Shown here in pieces: positions 27,050 through 38,132 of a stretch of DNA of 64,000 nt. Position 1 is the stretch's first letter. The number at the start of each line of letters is the position of its first letter. The DNA lies in the NCBI RefSeq assembly GCF_900176115.1, contig NZ_FWWR01000009.1, forward strand, positions 186,001 to 250,000, written 5' to 3'. The position numbers and the translations under genes are program-made. Origin of the DNA: Peptoniphilus asaccharolyticus DSM 20463 (GTDB taxonomy: Bacteria; Bacillota; Clostridia; Tissierellales; Peptoniphilaceae). The notes under the pieces were generated by a model. It was not told where the DNA came from. It made no database searches and saw only the letters and a program-made list of their open reading frames with translations.

Positions 27050-27935
27050 ACAATTCATAAATATCCTTAAAGAGAGTTTAAAGGGTATAGTTAGAAATTT
27101 CGGGATGGCGGCAGCTTCCACTGTTTCAATCGCAGCCATGTTGACATTATTTGGAATTATATTGCTACTGCTTTTAAATATAAACAGTGCAGTTTACAAC
27201 TTGGGACAAGAACTTGATAAGGTAGTAGTCTTTATCAAGGATGAAGCTCCGGCTGCTGATATAAATGTATTGATAGCTAAGTTGAGTAAGGATGAAAGAG
27301 TTACTCAAGTGCAATATATATCCAAAGAAAAGGCCATAGAGAAGTTTAAAGAGCGTTTAGGAGATAAGGCCTATGTAATGGATTCTCTACCTTCAGATGC
27401 GCTCCCAGCGTCTCTTATAGTGAGTTTAAATGACCTTACTATAGCATCTGATGTTGCTCGCGAAGTCAAAGATGATAAAGTCGTTGAAAGAGTTGACTAT
27501 CAATATGAGCTCATTGAGCAAATGTATAAGTTTGAAAATACGGTTAAGTACGTTGGAGCGGCAATAGTGTTGGCATTGGTGTTTGTATCTGTGTTGATTA
27601 TTCACAATACTATTAGGATAGCTGTTTCAAATAGAAGTCATGAAATAAATATAATGAAATATATAGGAGCAACTGACTCATATATAAGAAGTCCTTTTTT
27701 AATAGAGGGAATAATTTTTGGATTGTTTGGGGCTTTATTGGCCTTCTTTATCGTTCATTATATATATAACTTTTACTATATAGGTCATAATGCACAGATA
27801 TCCGGGATTATCGATGTTGGTTTGGTAAATCCTAGAGTAATAAGCAGACATATTTCAATAATATTTGTATGTATTGGAGTAGGTATAGGTTATTTAGGTT
27901 CATTAGTGTCTACTGAAAGACATTTAAATGTATGA
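27036..27935 (+). CDS. ftsX: Cell division protein FtsX
   Basis: 299 residues from ATG 27036 (MRIFRQF), which has TGGAGG upstream inside ftsE. One N-terminal helix (~20-45), an extracellular loop (~50-165) that would contact the hydrolase, then three helices in the FtsX fold (VSNRSHEINIMKYIGATDSYIR lies between the first and second). Partner of FtsE and of the PcsB-like protein encoded next. Confidence 0.94.
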   Translation: MRIFRQFINILKESLKGIVRNFGMAAASTVSIAAMLTLFGIILLLLLNINSAVYNLGQELDKVVVFIKDEAPAADINVLIAKLSKDERVTQVQYISKEKAIEKFKERLGDKAYVMDSLPSDALPASLIVSLNDLTIASDVAREVKDDKVVERVDYQYELIEQMYKFENTVKYVGAAIVLALVFVSVLIIHNTIRIAVSNRSHEINIMKYIGATDSYIRSPFLIEGIIFGLFGALLAFFIVHYIYNFYYIGHNAQISGIIDVGLVNPRVISRHISIIFVCIGVGIGYLGSLVSTERHLNV

Positions 27936-27945
27936 GGAGACTTGG

Positions 27946-29169
27946 ATGAAGAAAATGCAAGCATCAGTAGCTATTTTATCGGCTACTGTTCTATTAAGTG
28001 GTAGTGTATATGCCTCTAGTAGTTCACTTGAAAAGCAAAAGGCAAATATACAGAAGCAGAAGCAACAGATTTCAGAGCAACTGCAAAATAGCAAAAAGAA
28101 TATAAATGAAGTTCAAAAAAATGTGAATACTGTACAGTCAGAAATTATAGATTTGGATAAAAAAATAGGTGGTTTATCAAACAGTATATATGCATTGGAA
28201 ACTGAAATAGCTTTTTTAAAGAATGACATAGAAAAGAAAACTCAAGAATTGGCAGAAGCTCAAGCTGATTTAGAAAAGAGCAGAAAGCAATTCACTGAAA
28301 GAGTTAGAGCTATGTACATGAATGGTAAAGTTGAGTATATTGAAGTAATCTTAAACTCAAAAAATATAGAGGATTTACTTTTAAACTATGAAGTAGTTTC
28401 ATCTATAGCTGATTTTGACAAGAAATTACTTGATGAAATATCTGAAAAAATAGATGTTATTGAAAATACAAAGAAGGCACTTGAAGAAAATAAAGTCAAG
28501 ATAGAGCAATCTAAAGGTCAATTAGAAGCTGAAAAAAGTCAATATTTAAGCATAAATCAAAAGAAACAAGAATATATGAATAAGCTTCAACAAGATGTTG
28601 CCACATATACTAAAGAATATGAAGCAGCTGAAAATGAATGGACTAATTTAGACAAAGAGATTTCAAGACTTCAAAATGAAATAAAGATAGCAAAAGAGAG
28701 AGAGAAATTAGAATCTCAACAAGCTAAGTTTAGAATAAACAAATCTGCAAACTTGAGAAATTTAGACTTAGGACCAAGAAGTGGAGCTAACCTATCATGG
28801 CCTGTGCCAGGTAACTACAGTATTTCATCTCCATTTGGATATAGAACACACCCAATACTTGGCACTAGTAGATTCCATTCAGGAGTTGATATACCAGCAT
28901 CTACCGGAACACCTGTAATAGCTGTTAGAGCTGGTACAGTTATAATGTCAAAATTTATGAATGGCTATGGGAATGTGGTTATGATAGACCATGGTGATAT
29001 TGTAACGGTATATGCTCATAACAGTGCGTTAAAAGTGGTTCCGGGACAAAGTGTAAGAGTTGGAGATGTGGTGGCTTTAGTTGGTTCAACAGGGCTTTCA
29101 ACAGGACCTCATTTACATTTTGAAGTCAGAGTTGGTGGACAACCTGTAAACCCACTAAACTATATATAG
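27946..29169 (+). CDS. Murein hydrolase activator/peptidase, PcsB/EnvC-like (M23)
   Basis: 407 residues from ATG 27946 with GAGGAGA upstream. Signal peptide (~1-24, ending VYASS), a long Gln/Lys/Glu-rich coiled coil (~25-265), and a C-terminal M23 lysostaphin-type domain with HSGVDIPAS (H, D) and HLHFEV (HxH) zinc ligands intact, so it is probably an active endopeptidase rather than a degenerate activator. Its place directly after ftsEX, overlapping the ftsX end region, supports the FtsEX-PcsB division system. Confidence 0.92.
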   Translation: MKKMQASVAILSATVLLSGSVYASSSSLEKQKANIQKQKQQISEQLQNSKKNINEVQKNVNTVQSEIIDLDKKIGGLSNSIYALETEIAFLKNDIEKKTQELAEAQADLEKSRKQFTERVRAMYMNGKVEYIEVILNSKNIEDLLLNYEVVSSIADFDKKLLDEISEKIDVIENTKKALEENKVKIEQSKGQLEAEKSQYLSINQKKQEYMNKLQQDVATYTKEYEAAENEWTNLDKEISRLQNEIKIAKEREKLESQQAKFRINKSANLRNLDLGPRSGANLSWPVPGNYSISSPFGYRTHPILGTSRFHSGVDIPASTGTPVIAVRAGTVIMSKFMNGYGNVVMIDHGDIVTVYAHNSALKVVPGQSVRVGDVVALVGSTGLSTGPHLHFEVRVGGQPVNPLNYI

Positions 29170-29178
29170 GAAAAGTAT

Positions 29179-30348
29179 ATGAAGAAAATTTTAAAGATAG
29201 TAACGGGGATAATGTTGCTATTGGTTACAAACTTTTTTACATTTGTGATGGCCACAGGAGGATTTATCCATGTGGATAGAGATAAATACACTCAGCTAGC
29301 TAAACTTGAATCGTTTGTAAAGCAAAATTATCTCTATGATGTAAATGAAAAGCAACTTCTAAATGGAGAGTTAAAGGGATTAGTAGCCGGGTTAAAAGAT
29401 CCTTATTCAGAATATTATACAAGGGAAGAGTATGATAGGTTGATGGAATTCACAACTGGAAAATTTTATGGGATTGGAGTTGTGATAACTAGAGGTGAGG
29501 ATAATTTAATCACAGTAATATCACCTATAAAAGATTCGCCTGCAGATTTAGCAGGAATAAAAGCCGGAGATAAAATCTTAAAAGTTGGAGATGAAGAGTT
29601 TACTGGTGATAAGCTACAAGAAGCTACTAATGTCATGAAAGGTGATAAGGGAACTGATATAAAGATTACAGTTTTAAAGAAGGACTCTGGGAAAACTGAA
29701 GACCTAACTATAAAACGTGATGAAATAAAAGTCGATACAGTACATTCTCAAATCATAGATGACATAGGATATATAGGCATAACTCAATTTGATGATACTA
29801 CCGGAAAAGACTTCGAGAAAGCTCTTAGAGAACTTGAAAAGAAAGAAGTTAAAGGTTTAATCTTAGATTTAAGAAGAAATCCTGGTGGAGTGGTAGATAC
29901 AGCAGCTCACATAGCTGACTTATTACTACCTAAGGGTATAATTGTGTATGCTGAAGATAAAAATGGCAAGAGAGATTTTGAATTCAATTCAGATGAAAAT
30001 CACTATGACAAACCGATTGTAGTTTTAGTTAATGAAGGTTCAGCTTCTGCGTCTGAACTTTTAAGTGGAGCATTAAGAGACTATAAGAGAGCTACAATAG
30101 TTGGTAAAAATACATTTGGAAAGGGAATTGTGCAAACTGCAAATAGATTTCCAAATGGAGATGGGATAAAGCTTACTACTTCTGAATACTTCTTGCCGAG
30201 TGGAAAGTCTATACACAAATTGGGTGTTAAACCTGATGTTGAAGTTGAACTAAATAAAGACACTCAGGGAATAGGACCTGAATTCAAGTCCACTGACAAT
30301 CAGTTGCAAAAGGCAATTGAAATATTGGATACAAAAATAGAAAAGTAA
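29179..30348 (+). CDS. ctpA: C-terminal processing protease (S41, PDZ)
   Basis: 389 residues: N-terminal membrane anchor (~1-28), then a short cap region with GLVAGLKDPYSEYYT, a PDZ domain (~95-175: IKDSPADLAGIKAGDKIL), and the S41 domain with LDLRRNPGGVVDTA, the Ser region GSASASELLSGAL and the Lys region GKNTFGKGIVQT. It trims exported proteins outside the membrane. Ten bases after the PcsB-like gene, it commonly accompanies ftsEX in Firmicutes. Confidence 0.93.
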   Translation: MKKILKIVTGIMLLLVTNFFTFVMATGGFIHVDRDKYTQLAKLESFVKQNYLYDVNEKQLLNGELKGLVAGLKDPYSEYYTREEYDRLMEFTTGKFYGIGVVITRGEDNLITVISPIKDSPADLAGIKAGDKILKVGDEEFTGDKLQEATNVMKGDKGTDIKITVLKKDSGKTEDLTIKRDEIKVDTVHSQIIDDIGYIGITQFDDTTGKDFEKALRELEKKEVKGLILDLRRNPGGVVDTAAHIADLLLPKGIIVYAEDKNGKRDFEFNSDENHYDKPIVVLVNEGSASASELLSGALRDYKRATIVGKNTFGKGIVQTANRFPNGDGIKLTTSEYFLPSGKSIHKLGVKPDVEVELNKDTQGIGPEFKSTDNQLQKAIEILDTKIEK

Positions 30349-30353
30349 ATTTA

Positions 30354-30391
30354 AAATCCTTTTACAAAAAATTTGTAGAGGGATTTTTTTA
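30354..30391 (+). terminator. Terminator of the ftsEX-ctpA operon
   Basis: AAATCC...TACAAA pairs with TTTGTA...GGATTT around a short loop, followed by a T run. Confidence 0.75.
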
Positions 30392-30477
30392 TTTTATAAA
30401 ATTTTTATGAAAATACAGTAAAGATAGCAAGCTATTAGGTGATAAGATTTTAATATTATAAAAAATTAGTTTTATTG

Positions 30478-30506
30478 TTGAGTTAAGGGAAATTGATATG
30501 TATAAT
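30478..30506 (+). promoter_or_regulatory. Promoter of the glmU-prs-pth operon
   Basis: TTGAGT (30478-30483) and TATAAT (30501-30506) with a 17-base spacer. Confidence 0.6.
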
Positions 30507-30538
30507 AGTTTTAGAAAAATGTAAAGGTGTGGTAAAAG

Positions 30539-31921
30539 ATGAAGGTTTCTGTAATCCTTGCAGCAGGCGAAGGATCAAGAATGAAATCAAAAAAACCTAA
30601 AGTAATTCATGAAATACTGGGAGAACCTATGCTTGGATATGTAGTGAAAGCTGCAAAAGAGAGTGATGTCAGTAGAGTAAGTGTTATAGTAGGGCACGGT
30701 AAAGATGAAATCATAAAACGTTTCGAAAATTCAGACTTAATTTTTAGAAATCAACCTATTGGCGACGATGTTCCTTATGGAACAGGTTTTGCTGTTATGC
30801 AAGCCATGGAAGATTTTGGAGATGAAGATACAGTACTTATATTAAATGGAGATACACCTCTTGTTAAAGCTGATACTTTAAATGGTCTTATGGAGTATCA
30901 CGAAAGAGGTGATTTTGCATGCACAATTCTAACTGCAGATATGCAAAATCCATACGGATATGGAAGAATTGTAAGAAATGACGATGCTAAGATTACTAGA
31001 ATAGTTGAAGAAAAAGATGCCGGAGGGAAAGAAAAACTTATTAGAGAAATTAACTCCGGAATTTTTGTGTTTAATGGTGGGGATTTAAAATCTTCTTTAA
31101 AGAACTTAAACACAGACAATGCTCAAGGAGAGTTGTATTTAACAGATGTAGTAAAAGATTTATTTGAACGTGATAGAAGAATAGGCGGATACAAATTAAA
31201 AGATACTACAGAAATTCTTGGAATAAATTCAAGAGATAGTTTGACTATAGCTACTGAAATTATGCAAGACAGAATAAATGTTGAGTATATGAAAAAAGGT
31301 GTAACTATGATGGATAAGAAATCTATTATTATTGAACCTACAGTAGAGATAGGAAGAGATACTACAATATATCCGGGAGCTATTTTGCAAGGCAATACAG
31401 TTATAGGCGAAGACTGCACCATTTATGGAAACACAAGAATCGTTGATTCTAAAATAGGGGATGGAGTGACTATAGATAATTCTCTAATAGAACAGTCTAT
31501 GGTTGGAGATGGAACTACAATAGGACCATTTGCGCACTTAAGACCTAAGAGCAACGTTGGTAAGAAAGTAAAAATAGGTAATTTTGTAGAAGTTAAGAAT
31601 ACTAACTTTGGAGATGGCTCTAAAGCGGGACATCTTGCTTACATTGGCGATGCTGATGTTGGAGAAGATGTGAATGTTGGTTGCGGAGTAGTGTTTGTAA
31701 ACTATGACGGCAAGAACAAATTTAGAAGTCAAATAGATGATGGAGCTTTTTTAGGTTCTAATTCAAATATAGTAGCTCCAGTGCATGTGTCTACAAATGG
31801 ATATATAGCTGCTGGCTCGACAATAACAAAAGATGTTGCTGAAGATAATTTGGCAATAGAGAGAGCAGCTAGAAGAGATATTAAAGGTTGGGTCACAAAG
31901 AAAGGTTTAAATAGGAGGTAG
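30539..31921 (+). CDS. glmU: Bifunctional UDP-GlcNAc pyrophosphorylase / GlcN-1-P acetyltransferase
   Basis: 460 residues. The N-terminal nucleotidyltransferase starts [20 protein letters not shown]. From ~250 a left-handed beta helix of hexapeptide repeats ([20 protein letters not shown] and onward) carries the acetyltransferase, with [18 protein letters not shown] and the catalytic His in GHLAYIGDA. Makes UDP-GlcNAc for peptidoglycan. First gene of the glmU-prs-pth-mfd cluster, the same order as in Bacillus. Confidence 0.96.
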   Translation: MKVSVILAAGEGSRMKSKKPKVIHEILGEPMLGYVVKAAKESDVSRVSVIVGHGKDEIIKRFENSDLIFRNQPIGDDVPYGTGFAVMQAMEDFGDEDTVLILNGDTPLVKADTLNGLMEYHERGDFACTILTADMQNPYGYGRIVRNDDAKITRIVEEKDAGGKEKLIREINSGIFVFNGGDLKSSLKNLNTDNAQGELYLTDVVKDLFERDRRIGGYKLKDTTEILGINSRDSLTIATEIMQDRINVEYMKKGVTMMDKKSIIIEPTVEIGRDTTIYPGAILQGNTVIGEDCTIYGNTRIVDSKIGDGVTIDNSLIEQSMVGDGTTIGPFAHLRPKSNVGKKVKIGNFVEVKNTNFGDGSKAGHLAYIGDADVGEDVNVGCGVVFVNYDGKNKFRSQIDDGAFLGSNSNIVAPVHVSTNGYIAAGSTITKDVAEDNLAIERAARRDIKGWVTKKGLNRR

Positions 31922-31923
31922 TG

Positions 31924-32871
31924 ATGTCAGTTTCAGGAGAAATTCAAATATTTACAGGTAATTCGAACCACAAGTTAGTTGAGGACATTTGCAGAGAGCT
32001 AGGAGTTGAAATGGGAAAATGTGAAGTAAAGACATTTTCTGATGGAGAAATAGCTATAGATATTGCAGAAACAGTTAGAGGAAGAGATGTTTATGTAATT
32101 CAATCTACATCAAATCCTGTAAATAAGAATTTAATGGAAACATTAATTATGGTAGATGCTCTTAAGAGAGCTTCAGCAGGTCATATTAACGTTGTGCTTC
32201 CATACTACGGCTATGCAAGACAAGACCGTAAAACTAAAGCACGTGAACCAATTACATCTAAGTTAGTTGCAGATCTTTTAACTGTAGCAGGTGCTACAAG
32301 AGTAGTTACAATGGATTTACACGCTGGCCAAATTCAAGGATACTTCAATATCCCAGTTGACCACTTAACAGCAGTGCCAACTCTTGCAAGATATTTCAAA
32401 GATATTGTAGAAGGAGAAGATTTTGTAGTAGTATCTCCAGACCTTGGCGGTGTAACTAGAACAAGAAAGTTTGCAAACCAATTAAACTTACCAATTGCAA
32501 TTATTGAAAAGAGAAGACCTAAGCCAAACGTATCAGAAGTTATGAATATAATCGGAGATATCGAAGGCAAGAACTGTATTTTAGTAGACGATATAATCGA
32601 TACAGCTGGTACTATCTGTAAAGCTGCTGAAGCACTAAAAGCAAAGGGAGCTAAAAAAGTTTACGGATGTGCTACTCACGGAGTTCTATCAGGTCCAGCA
32701 ATTGAAAGATTAGAAAACAGTGTTATGGAAAAATTCATTATTTCAGACACAATTTTCTTAGCAGACGAAAAGAAAGTTGATAAGATTGACATTGTTTCTG
32801 TTGCAGATTTATTTGCAGCTGCAATCAGAAGAATAAATTCAAATAGCTCAGTAAGTGAAATGTTTGAATAA
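31924..32871 (+). CDS. prs: Ribose-phosphate pyrophosphokinase
   Basis: Makes PRPP from ribose 5-phosphate and ATP. 315 residues starting at ATG 31924; the in-frame GTG at 31921 overlaps the glmU stop. AGGAGGTAGTG lies directly upstream. Family motifs [14 protein letters not shown] (ATP site), [11 protein letters not shown] and the PRPP loop [11 protein letters not shown] are all present. Confidence 0.96.
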   Translation: MSVSGEIQIFTGNSNHKLVEDICRELGVEMGKCEVKTFSDGEIAIDIAETVRGRDVYVIQSTSNPVNKNLMETLIMVDALKRASAGHINVVLPYYGYARQDRKTKAREPITSKLVADLLTVAGATRVVTMDLHAGQIQGYFNIPVDHLTAVPTLARYFKDIVEGEDFVVVSPDLGGVTRTRKFANQLNLPIAIIEKRRPKPNVSEVMNIIGDIEGKNCILVDDIIDTAGTICKAAEALKAKGAKKVYGCATHGVLSGPAIERLENSVMEKFIISDTIFLADEKKVDKIDIVSVADLFAAAIRRINSNSSVSEMFE

Positions 32872-32880
32872 GGTGATCTT

Positions 32881-33438
32881 TTGTATATAGTAGTGGGCCT
32901 TGGTAATCCAGGGAAAAATTATGAATACACAAGACACAATGTTGGATTTTTGGCAATTGATAAATTAGCTGAAAAGTTCAATGTGAGTGTGAAGAAAATA
33001 AAATTTAAAGGACTATACGAAGAAATCAGAATTAAAAATGAAAAAGTTATACTCTTAAAGCCTCAAACCTATATGAACAATAGTGGTGAATCAGTTAGAG
33101 AGTTGATGAATTTTTATAAAGTGGAACCTGAAAATGTTATTGTTATAGTTGATGATATAGATATAGCACCTTTTACACTTAAAATTAAAAAAAGTGGCTC
33201 AGCGGGAACTCACAATGGTTTGAAATCTATAATATACCAAATTCAAAGTGATAAATTTCCAAGAGTTAAAATTGGCGTTGGAAACAACGAACACAAAATA
33301 GATTTAGCAGATTATGTACTTGGGGGATTTAATAAATCAGATGGCCTTAAGATAGAAGAAGCTATAGAAAAAGCCGCAGACTCCGTTGTAGAGATAATCG
33401 AAAATGGGGTTGAATCGGCAATGAATAAGTTTAACTAA
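32881..33438 (+). CDS. pth: Peptidyl-tRNA hydrolase
   Basis: Frees tRNA from peptidyl-tRNA. 185 residues, TTG start with AAGGTGA upstream. Motifs GLGNPGKNYEYTRHNVGF (with catalytic His), KPQTYMNNSGESV and VDDIDIAPFTLKIKKSGSAGTHNGLKSI are typical. Nine bases after prs. Confidence 0.95.
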   Translation: MYIVVGLGNPGKNYEYTRHNVGFLAIDKLAEKFNVSVKKIKFKGLYEEIRIKNEKVILLKPQTYMNNSGESVRELMNFYKVEPENVIVIVDDIDIAPFTLKIKKSGSAGTHNGLKSIIYQIQSDKFPRVKIGVGNNEHKIDLADYVLGGFNKSDGLKIEEAIEKAADSVVEIIENGVESAMNKFN

Positions 33439-33492
33439 TCGGGGAGTATTCTTCCCGATTTTACTTGTTATATTAAAGCTTAGGAGAAAATA

Positions 33493-36400
33493 TTGTTATT
33501 AAAAGATGGTTTTAGAAGTTTAAAGAATTTTTTAGAAATAAAAAATAGTATTGAAAATGGAGAATCACTGCATATATATGGAGCAACTCCATCTGCAACT
33601 TCCCATTTTTCTTACTCAATTTTTGAAGATAAACCGTTGGTTATTGTAGCCAATGATGGATTAAAAGCTAGAAAAATATATGAAGACTTAGTAAGTCTTG
33701 GACAGAAAACTGAATATTTTCCTGAAAGAGAAGTTTTTCTTTTTAATAAGTTTTCCAAATCTACAGAAAACACATACAGCCGTTTGAAAACTATGACTAA
33801 GCTGATAGATGGAGAAGTGGATTTTTTAGTTTGTACACTCGGAGCATTAGCAGATAAATACAGTCCGGTGGAAGTCTTTAAAGAATATTCATTTGAAATC
33901 AAAGAAGCTGAAAACATAGTTGAAAATATAGAGCAGAAGCTCATTGACTTGGGATATGAACGATATACTCAAGTAGAGGCTCAAGGGCAGTTTGCAATCA
34001 GAGGAAATATAATAGATATATATTCTGAAAAACCTTACAGAATAGAACTGTTTGATATTGAAGTTGACTCAATTAGAACCTTTGATATATCTACTCAAAG
34101 GTCAGTTGAAAAGCTAACTCAGATAGAGATATTGCCGGCTCAAGAAATGATTTTAACAGCTGAAATGAAAGAAACAGCTATAAAGAAGTTGAAATCAGAA
34201 TTAAAAAAATCTAAGTTAAGTGGTAGAGAAAAAGACAGGTTTGAAGAAAAATTCGGTAGAGTTTTGGAGAAGCTTGAAGGCGGAGATGTATCTTCAATTA
34301 TAGATTTGGCAATTCCATTCTTAGATGCAGAGCAGACGAGCAACATAATTTCCTATTTTAAAACAGAACCTGTGATAGTGATGGAAGAGCCTAATATATC
34401 TTTCGAACACTTAGAGGCTAATGTAAGAGACGGTTTAGACAATTTGTCTGAATTGATTTTGAGAGGGGAAGCTCTAAAAGCGCATGAAAATGTAAAATAC
34501 AATGAGTCTTTCTTAGTTGAGAATTTAATTAAATCAAATTTGGTTACATTAAATACTTTGACGATATCTCAAAAATATTTTAAATCGGGCAGACCTTTTA
34601 ACATAAAGATGAAGTCATCAACAAACTATCGTGGAAAGATGAAATTGTTTGTAGATGATTTAAAAGATTATGTCTATAGGGGAAATAAAGTCATAATTTT
34701 GGCTGGAAGTGAAACCAAAGCTAAAAAGTTGGTGACTACTTTAGCAGAATTTGATTTGCATTCAAGGTTTGATAAAAATTTAGAAGACGAAATAAGAACT
34801 TCTGAAATTGTGATAACTGAAGGTAGTATTCACGATGGTTTTGAATTAGTAGATTCAAAATATGTAGTGCTTAGTTATTCGGAAATATACGGAAATCAAA
34901 ACAGTAAGAAGAAAAATAAAAAGGATAAGAATTCTAAAAAAGTAAGCTTTGACGATTTAAAAGTTGGAGATTATGTAGTTCACGAGGCACACGGTATAGG
35001 TAAGTATATAGGCACAGACAGACTTGAAGTGCAAGGTATACAAAAAGACTATGTTATATTAGAGTATCGTGGAGAAGATAAGCTCTTCATTCCTATAGAA
35101 AACTTGGATTCAATTTATAAATATGTGGCTGGAGATGGTGTTAAGCCTAAGATAAATAAATTGAATTCAGTTGAGTGGAGTCGTACAAAACAAAAGGCGA
35201 GAAAGAATGTTGAGGACTTAGCAGATGATTTAATAAATCTCTATGCAACTAGGGAAAAGATAAAGGGTTATAGCTTTAGTGAAGATACTCAGTGGCAAAG
35301 TGAATTTGAAGATGCATTTATCTATGAAGAAACAGAAGGCCAGACAAGTTCTATAGAGGAAATTAAAAAAGATATGGAATCTGAAAAGCCTATGGACAGA
35401 CTTTTGTGTGCTGATGTTGGGTATGGAAAGACAGAAGTTGCGCTTAGAGCAGCTTTTAAAGCCATTATGGATTCTAAACAAGTTGCGTTTTTGGTTCCAA
35501 CCACAATACTAGCAGAACAACACTACAATACAATTGTGGAAAGATTTAGAGATTTCCCAGTGAAGATAGCTCTTTTATCCAGATTTAGATCTCGTGCGCA
35601 AATAAAACAAGATCTTGAAGATTTAAAAGCAGGTTATGTGGATATAGTTGTGGGGACTCATAGACTATTGTCTGAAGACGTAAAGTTTAAGGATTTGGGA
35701 CTTTTGATAATAGATGAAGAGCAACGTTTTGGTGTAAGGCATAAAGAAAAATTGAAGACTCTAAAGGAAAATGTAGACACTTTAACACTTACTGCCACAC
35801 CAATTCCAAGAACTTTGCAAATGTCCATGATTGGAATAAGAGATATGTCTGTAATTGATGAACCACCAGAAGAAAGATTCCCTGTCCAAACTTATGTACT
35901 GGAACACAATCCATCTATGGTAAGAGAAGCCATTATAAAAGAAATTGAACGTGGTGGCCAAGTATTTTACGTTACAAATAGAGTTCAAGAGATGGAGCTG
36001 AAGATGGCAGAGCTCAAAGAGTTAGTTCCTGAAGCGAGCTTTACTATGGCACATGGTCAGATGAGCGAAAGACAGCTTGAAAATACATTTGTAGATTTTA
36101 TAAAAGGTGAGTATGATGTCTTGATAGCATCTACAATTATTGAAACTGGGCTTGATGTGCAAAATGCCAACACAATTATAGTTACAGAAGCAAATCGACT
36201 TGGTCTTTCTCAGCTTTACCAATTGAGAGGTAGAGTTGGAAGATCTAACAGAATAGCATACGCATATTTCACTTATGAAAAGAACGTATCGCTTACAGAA
36301 GTGGCTACTAAGAGACTTAAGTCTATTAAAGAGTTTACTGAATTTGGAAGTGGATATAAGCTTGCACTTAAAGACCTTGAAATTAGAGGTTCCGGTTCAA

Positions 36401-36963
36401 TACTTGGCTCAAGACAATCCGGACACATCAATTCAATAGGTTATGATTTATATATAAAATATCTAAAAGAAGCTGTTGCCAAGAAACGTGGCGAAGAAGT
36501 GGAAGATATAGAAGATACACAAGTAGATATAAAGGTTAATTCATTTATACCGCATAGCTATGTGATGGACAATGAACAAAGACTTGAAATTTACAAAAAA
36601 ATTGCTATGATTGATAGTGACGTTGAATATCAAGATTTAGTTGATGAACTAATAGACAGATATTCAGATATACCAGAAGAAGTTTCTAATCTAATGGATA
36701 TTTCTCTAATAAGGAATAAGGCAAGAGAGTCAGGAATTACATCTATTATGCAAAATGGTGATAAGTATGATTTAAGGCTTAAGAACTTACCTAATTTAGA
36801 GTTGATAAATATACTACAAGATGTATATAGAAGTATAACTTTTGATCTTGGAGCATCGCCAGGATTTAAAATAAAAGGTTTAAAATATCCACTACAGGAT
36901 TTATTAAAAATTGTTGAAATGGTTAAGTTACACAAAAATAACACCAATTCAAGCGCTTCTTAG
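33493..36963 (+). CDS. mfd: Transcription-repair coupling factor
   Basis: 1156 residues, TTG start after TTAGGAGA. The N-terminal UvrB-like part (~1-400) includes YTQVEAQGQFAIRGNIIDIY. It is followed by the RNA polymerase-interacting domain (FDDLKVGDYVVHEAHGIGKYIG, ~490), the RecG-like helicase with Walker A ADVGYGKTEVALR, DEEQRFGV box and motif III LTATPIPRTL, and a C-terminal TRCF domain. It removes stalled polymerase and recruits UvrA. Full length. Confidence 0.96.
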   Translation: MLLKDGFRSLKNFLEIKNSIENGESLHIYGATPSATSHFSYSIFEDKPLVIVANDGLKARKIYEDLVSLGQKTEYFPEREVFLFNKFSKSTENTYSRLKTMTKLIDGEVDFLVCTLGALADKYSPVEVFKEYSFEIKEAENIVENIEQKLIDLGYERYTQVEAQGQFAIRGNIIDIYSEKPYRIELFDIEVDSIRTFDISTQRSVEKLTQIEILPAQEMILTAEMKETAIKKLKSELKKSKLSGREKDRFEEKFGRVLEKLEGGDVSSIIDLAIPFLDAEQTSNIISYFKTEPVIVMEEPNISFEHLEANVRDGLDNLSELILRGEALKAHENVKYNESFLVENLIKSNLVTLNTLTISQKYFKSGRPFNIKMKSSTNYRGKMKLFVDDLKDYVYRGNKVIILAGSETKAKKLVTTLAEFDLHSRFDKNLEDEIRTSEIVITEGSIHDGFELVDSKYVVLSYSEIYGNQNSKKKNKKDKNSKKVSFDDLKVGDYVVHEAHGIGKYIGTDRLEVQGIQKDYVILEYRGEDKLFIPIENLDSIYKYVAGDGVKPKINKLNSVEWSRTKQKARKNVEDLADDLINLYATREKIKGYSFSEDTQWQSEFEDAFIYEETEGQTSSIEEIKKDMESEKPMDRLLCADVGYGKTEVALRAAFKAIMDSKQVAFLVPTTILAEQHYNTIVERFRDFPVKIALLSRFRSRAQIKQDLEDLKAGYVDIVVGTHRLLSEDVKFKDLGLLIIDEEQRFGVRHKEKLKTLKENVDTLTLTATPIPRTLQMSMIGIRDMSVIDEPPEERFPVQTYVLEHNPSMVREAIIKEIERGGQVFYVTNRVQEMELKMAELKELVPEASFTMAHGQMSERQLENTFVDFIKGEYDVLIASTIIETGLDVQNANTIIVTEANRLGLSQLYQLRGRVGRSNRIAYAYFTYEKNVSLTEVATKRLKSIKEFTEFGSGYKLALKDLEIRGSGSILGSRQSGHINSIGYDLYIKYLKEAVAKKRGEEVEDIEDTQVDIKVNSFIPHSYVMDNEQRLEIYKKIAMIDSDVEYQDLVDELIDRYSDIPEEVSNLMDISLIRNKARESGITSIMQNGDKYDLRLKNLPNLELINILQDVYRSITFDLGASPGFKIKGLKYPLQDLLKIVEMVKLHKNNTNSSAS

Positions 36964-36997
36964 TGTATAATATTAAAAAAAAGAAAGGATGAATGTT

Positions 36998-38125
36998 TTG
37001 AATTTAAAAAAGACTATGAATAGAATTGTGTTGGGAGTAGGTCTTTCAGCACTACTTATAACAACAGCATGTGGAACACCTAAAAAAGAAGGCGTAGCAG
37101 CAACAGTAAACGGAGTAGACATAACACAAGAAGAATTTGTAAAGAACTATGCAAGCCAAAGAAATTATTACACTCTTTCAGCAGGTAGCGAAGATTATTT
37201 AAAACAAAATTCTCCACAAGATCCATCAAAGACTATGGACCAAGTAATCAAAGAATCTGTTTTAAATGATCTAATCGATATGGAAATTTTAAAGCAAGAT
37301 GCTGAAAAGATGGGGATAAAAGCTGATGAAGTAGAAGTTGACAAAAAACTTAATGAAATTAAAGAGCAAATGGGTGGACAAGAAGCATTTGATGAACAAT
37401 TAAAACAAATGGGTTCAAACGAAGCTTATTATAGAGAATACTTCACAAATTTAAACATAATGCAACAATACTACAAAGCTAAAGAAGCAGACTTTAAAGC
37501 TACTGAAGATGAAATCAAAAAATACTATGATGAGCACAAAGATGAATACTTTACAGCAGATGCAGCTCACATTCTTGTTAAAGATGTAAACGAAGCTAAC
37601 TTAATCAAAAAAGAATTAGCTAAGGGAGCAGATTTTGCTCAAATAGCAAAAGAAAAATCTACAGATAAGGGAACAGCTGAAAAAGGCGGAGAACTTGGAG
37701 AATTTTCAAATGGAATGATGGTAAAAGAATTTGAAGATGTAGTTAAATCTATCAAAGTTGGAGAAATCTCTGACCCAGTTGAATCTCAATTTGGATTCCA
37801 CATCATCAAATTAAATAAATTTGAAAACAAGAAATTAGAAGAAGTAAAAGAAAATATTGAAAGTGCTGTAACTCAACAAAAATACAAAGATTACCTTGAT
37901 AAACTTAAAAAAGATGCTAAGGTAGAAAAATTTGTAAATGTAAAAGAAGAAATTGAAATTCCAGAAGCTTTCAAATTACCAGCAGCTACAACACCAGAAG
38001 ATACTAAAAAAGAACCACAAGCTGATGAAGTTGGAAATTCAACTGTAGAAACAAAAGAAACAAATAAAAAAGCTACAGAAAATAAAGCTGCTAACGCTGA
38101 AACAAAAACAGAAGAAAAGAAATAA
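36998..38125 (+). CDS. prsA: Foldase lipoprotein PrsA
   Basis: Peptidyl-prolyl isomerase that folds exported proteins at the membrane surface. 375 residues from TTG 36998; AAAGGA at 36983-36988 gives proper spacing to this TTG, whereas the in-frame ATG at 36989 directly abuts it. Lipobox LLITTAC marks a lipoprotein. SurA-like N-terminal helical region, a PpiC rotamase domain (~185-275: AAHILVKDVNEA, GGELGEFSNGMMV, PVESQFGFHIIKL), and a Lys/Glu/Thr-rich low-complexity tail. It occupies the position of spoVT in Bacillus. Confidence 0.93.
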   Translation: MNLKKTMNRIVLGVGLSALLITTACGTPKKEGVAATVNGVDITQEEFVKNYASQRNYYTLSAGSEDYLKQNSPQDPSKTMDQVIKESVLNDLIDMEILKQDAEKMGIKADEVEVDKKLNEIKEQMGGQEAFDEQLKQMGSNEAYYREYFTNLNIMQQYYKAKEADFKATEDEIKKYYDEHKDEYFTADAAHILVKDVNEANLIKKELAKGADFAQIAKEKSTDKGTAEKGGELGEFSNGMMVKEFEDVVKSIKVGEISDPVESQFGFHIIKLNKFENKKLEEVKENIESAVTQQKYKDYLDKLKKDAKVEKFVNVKEEIEIPEAFKLPAATTPEDTKKEPQADEVGNSTVETKETNKKATENKAANAETKTEEKK

Positions 38126-38132
38126 TTGAATT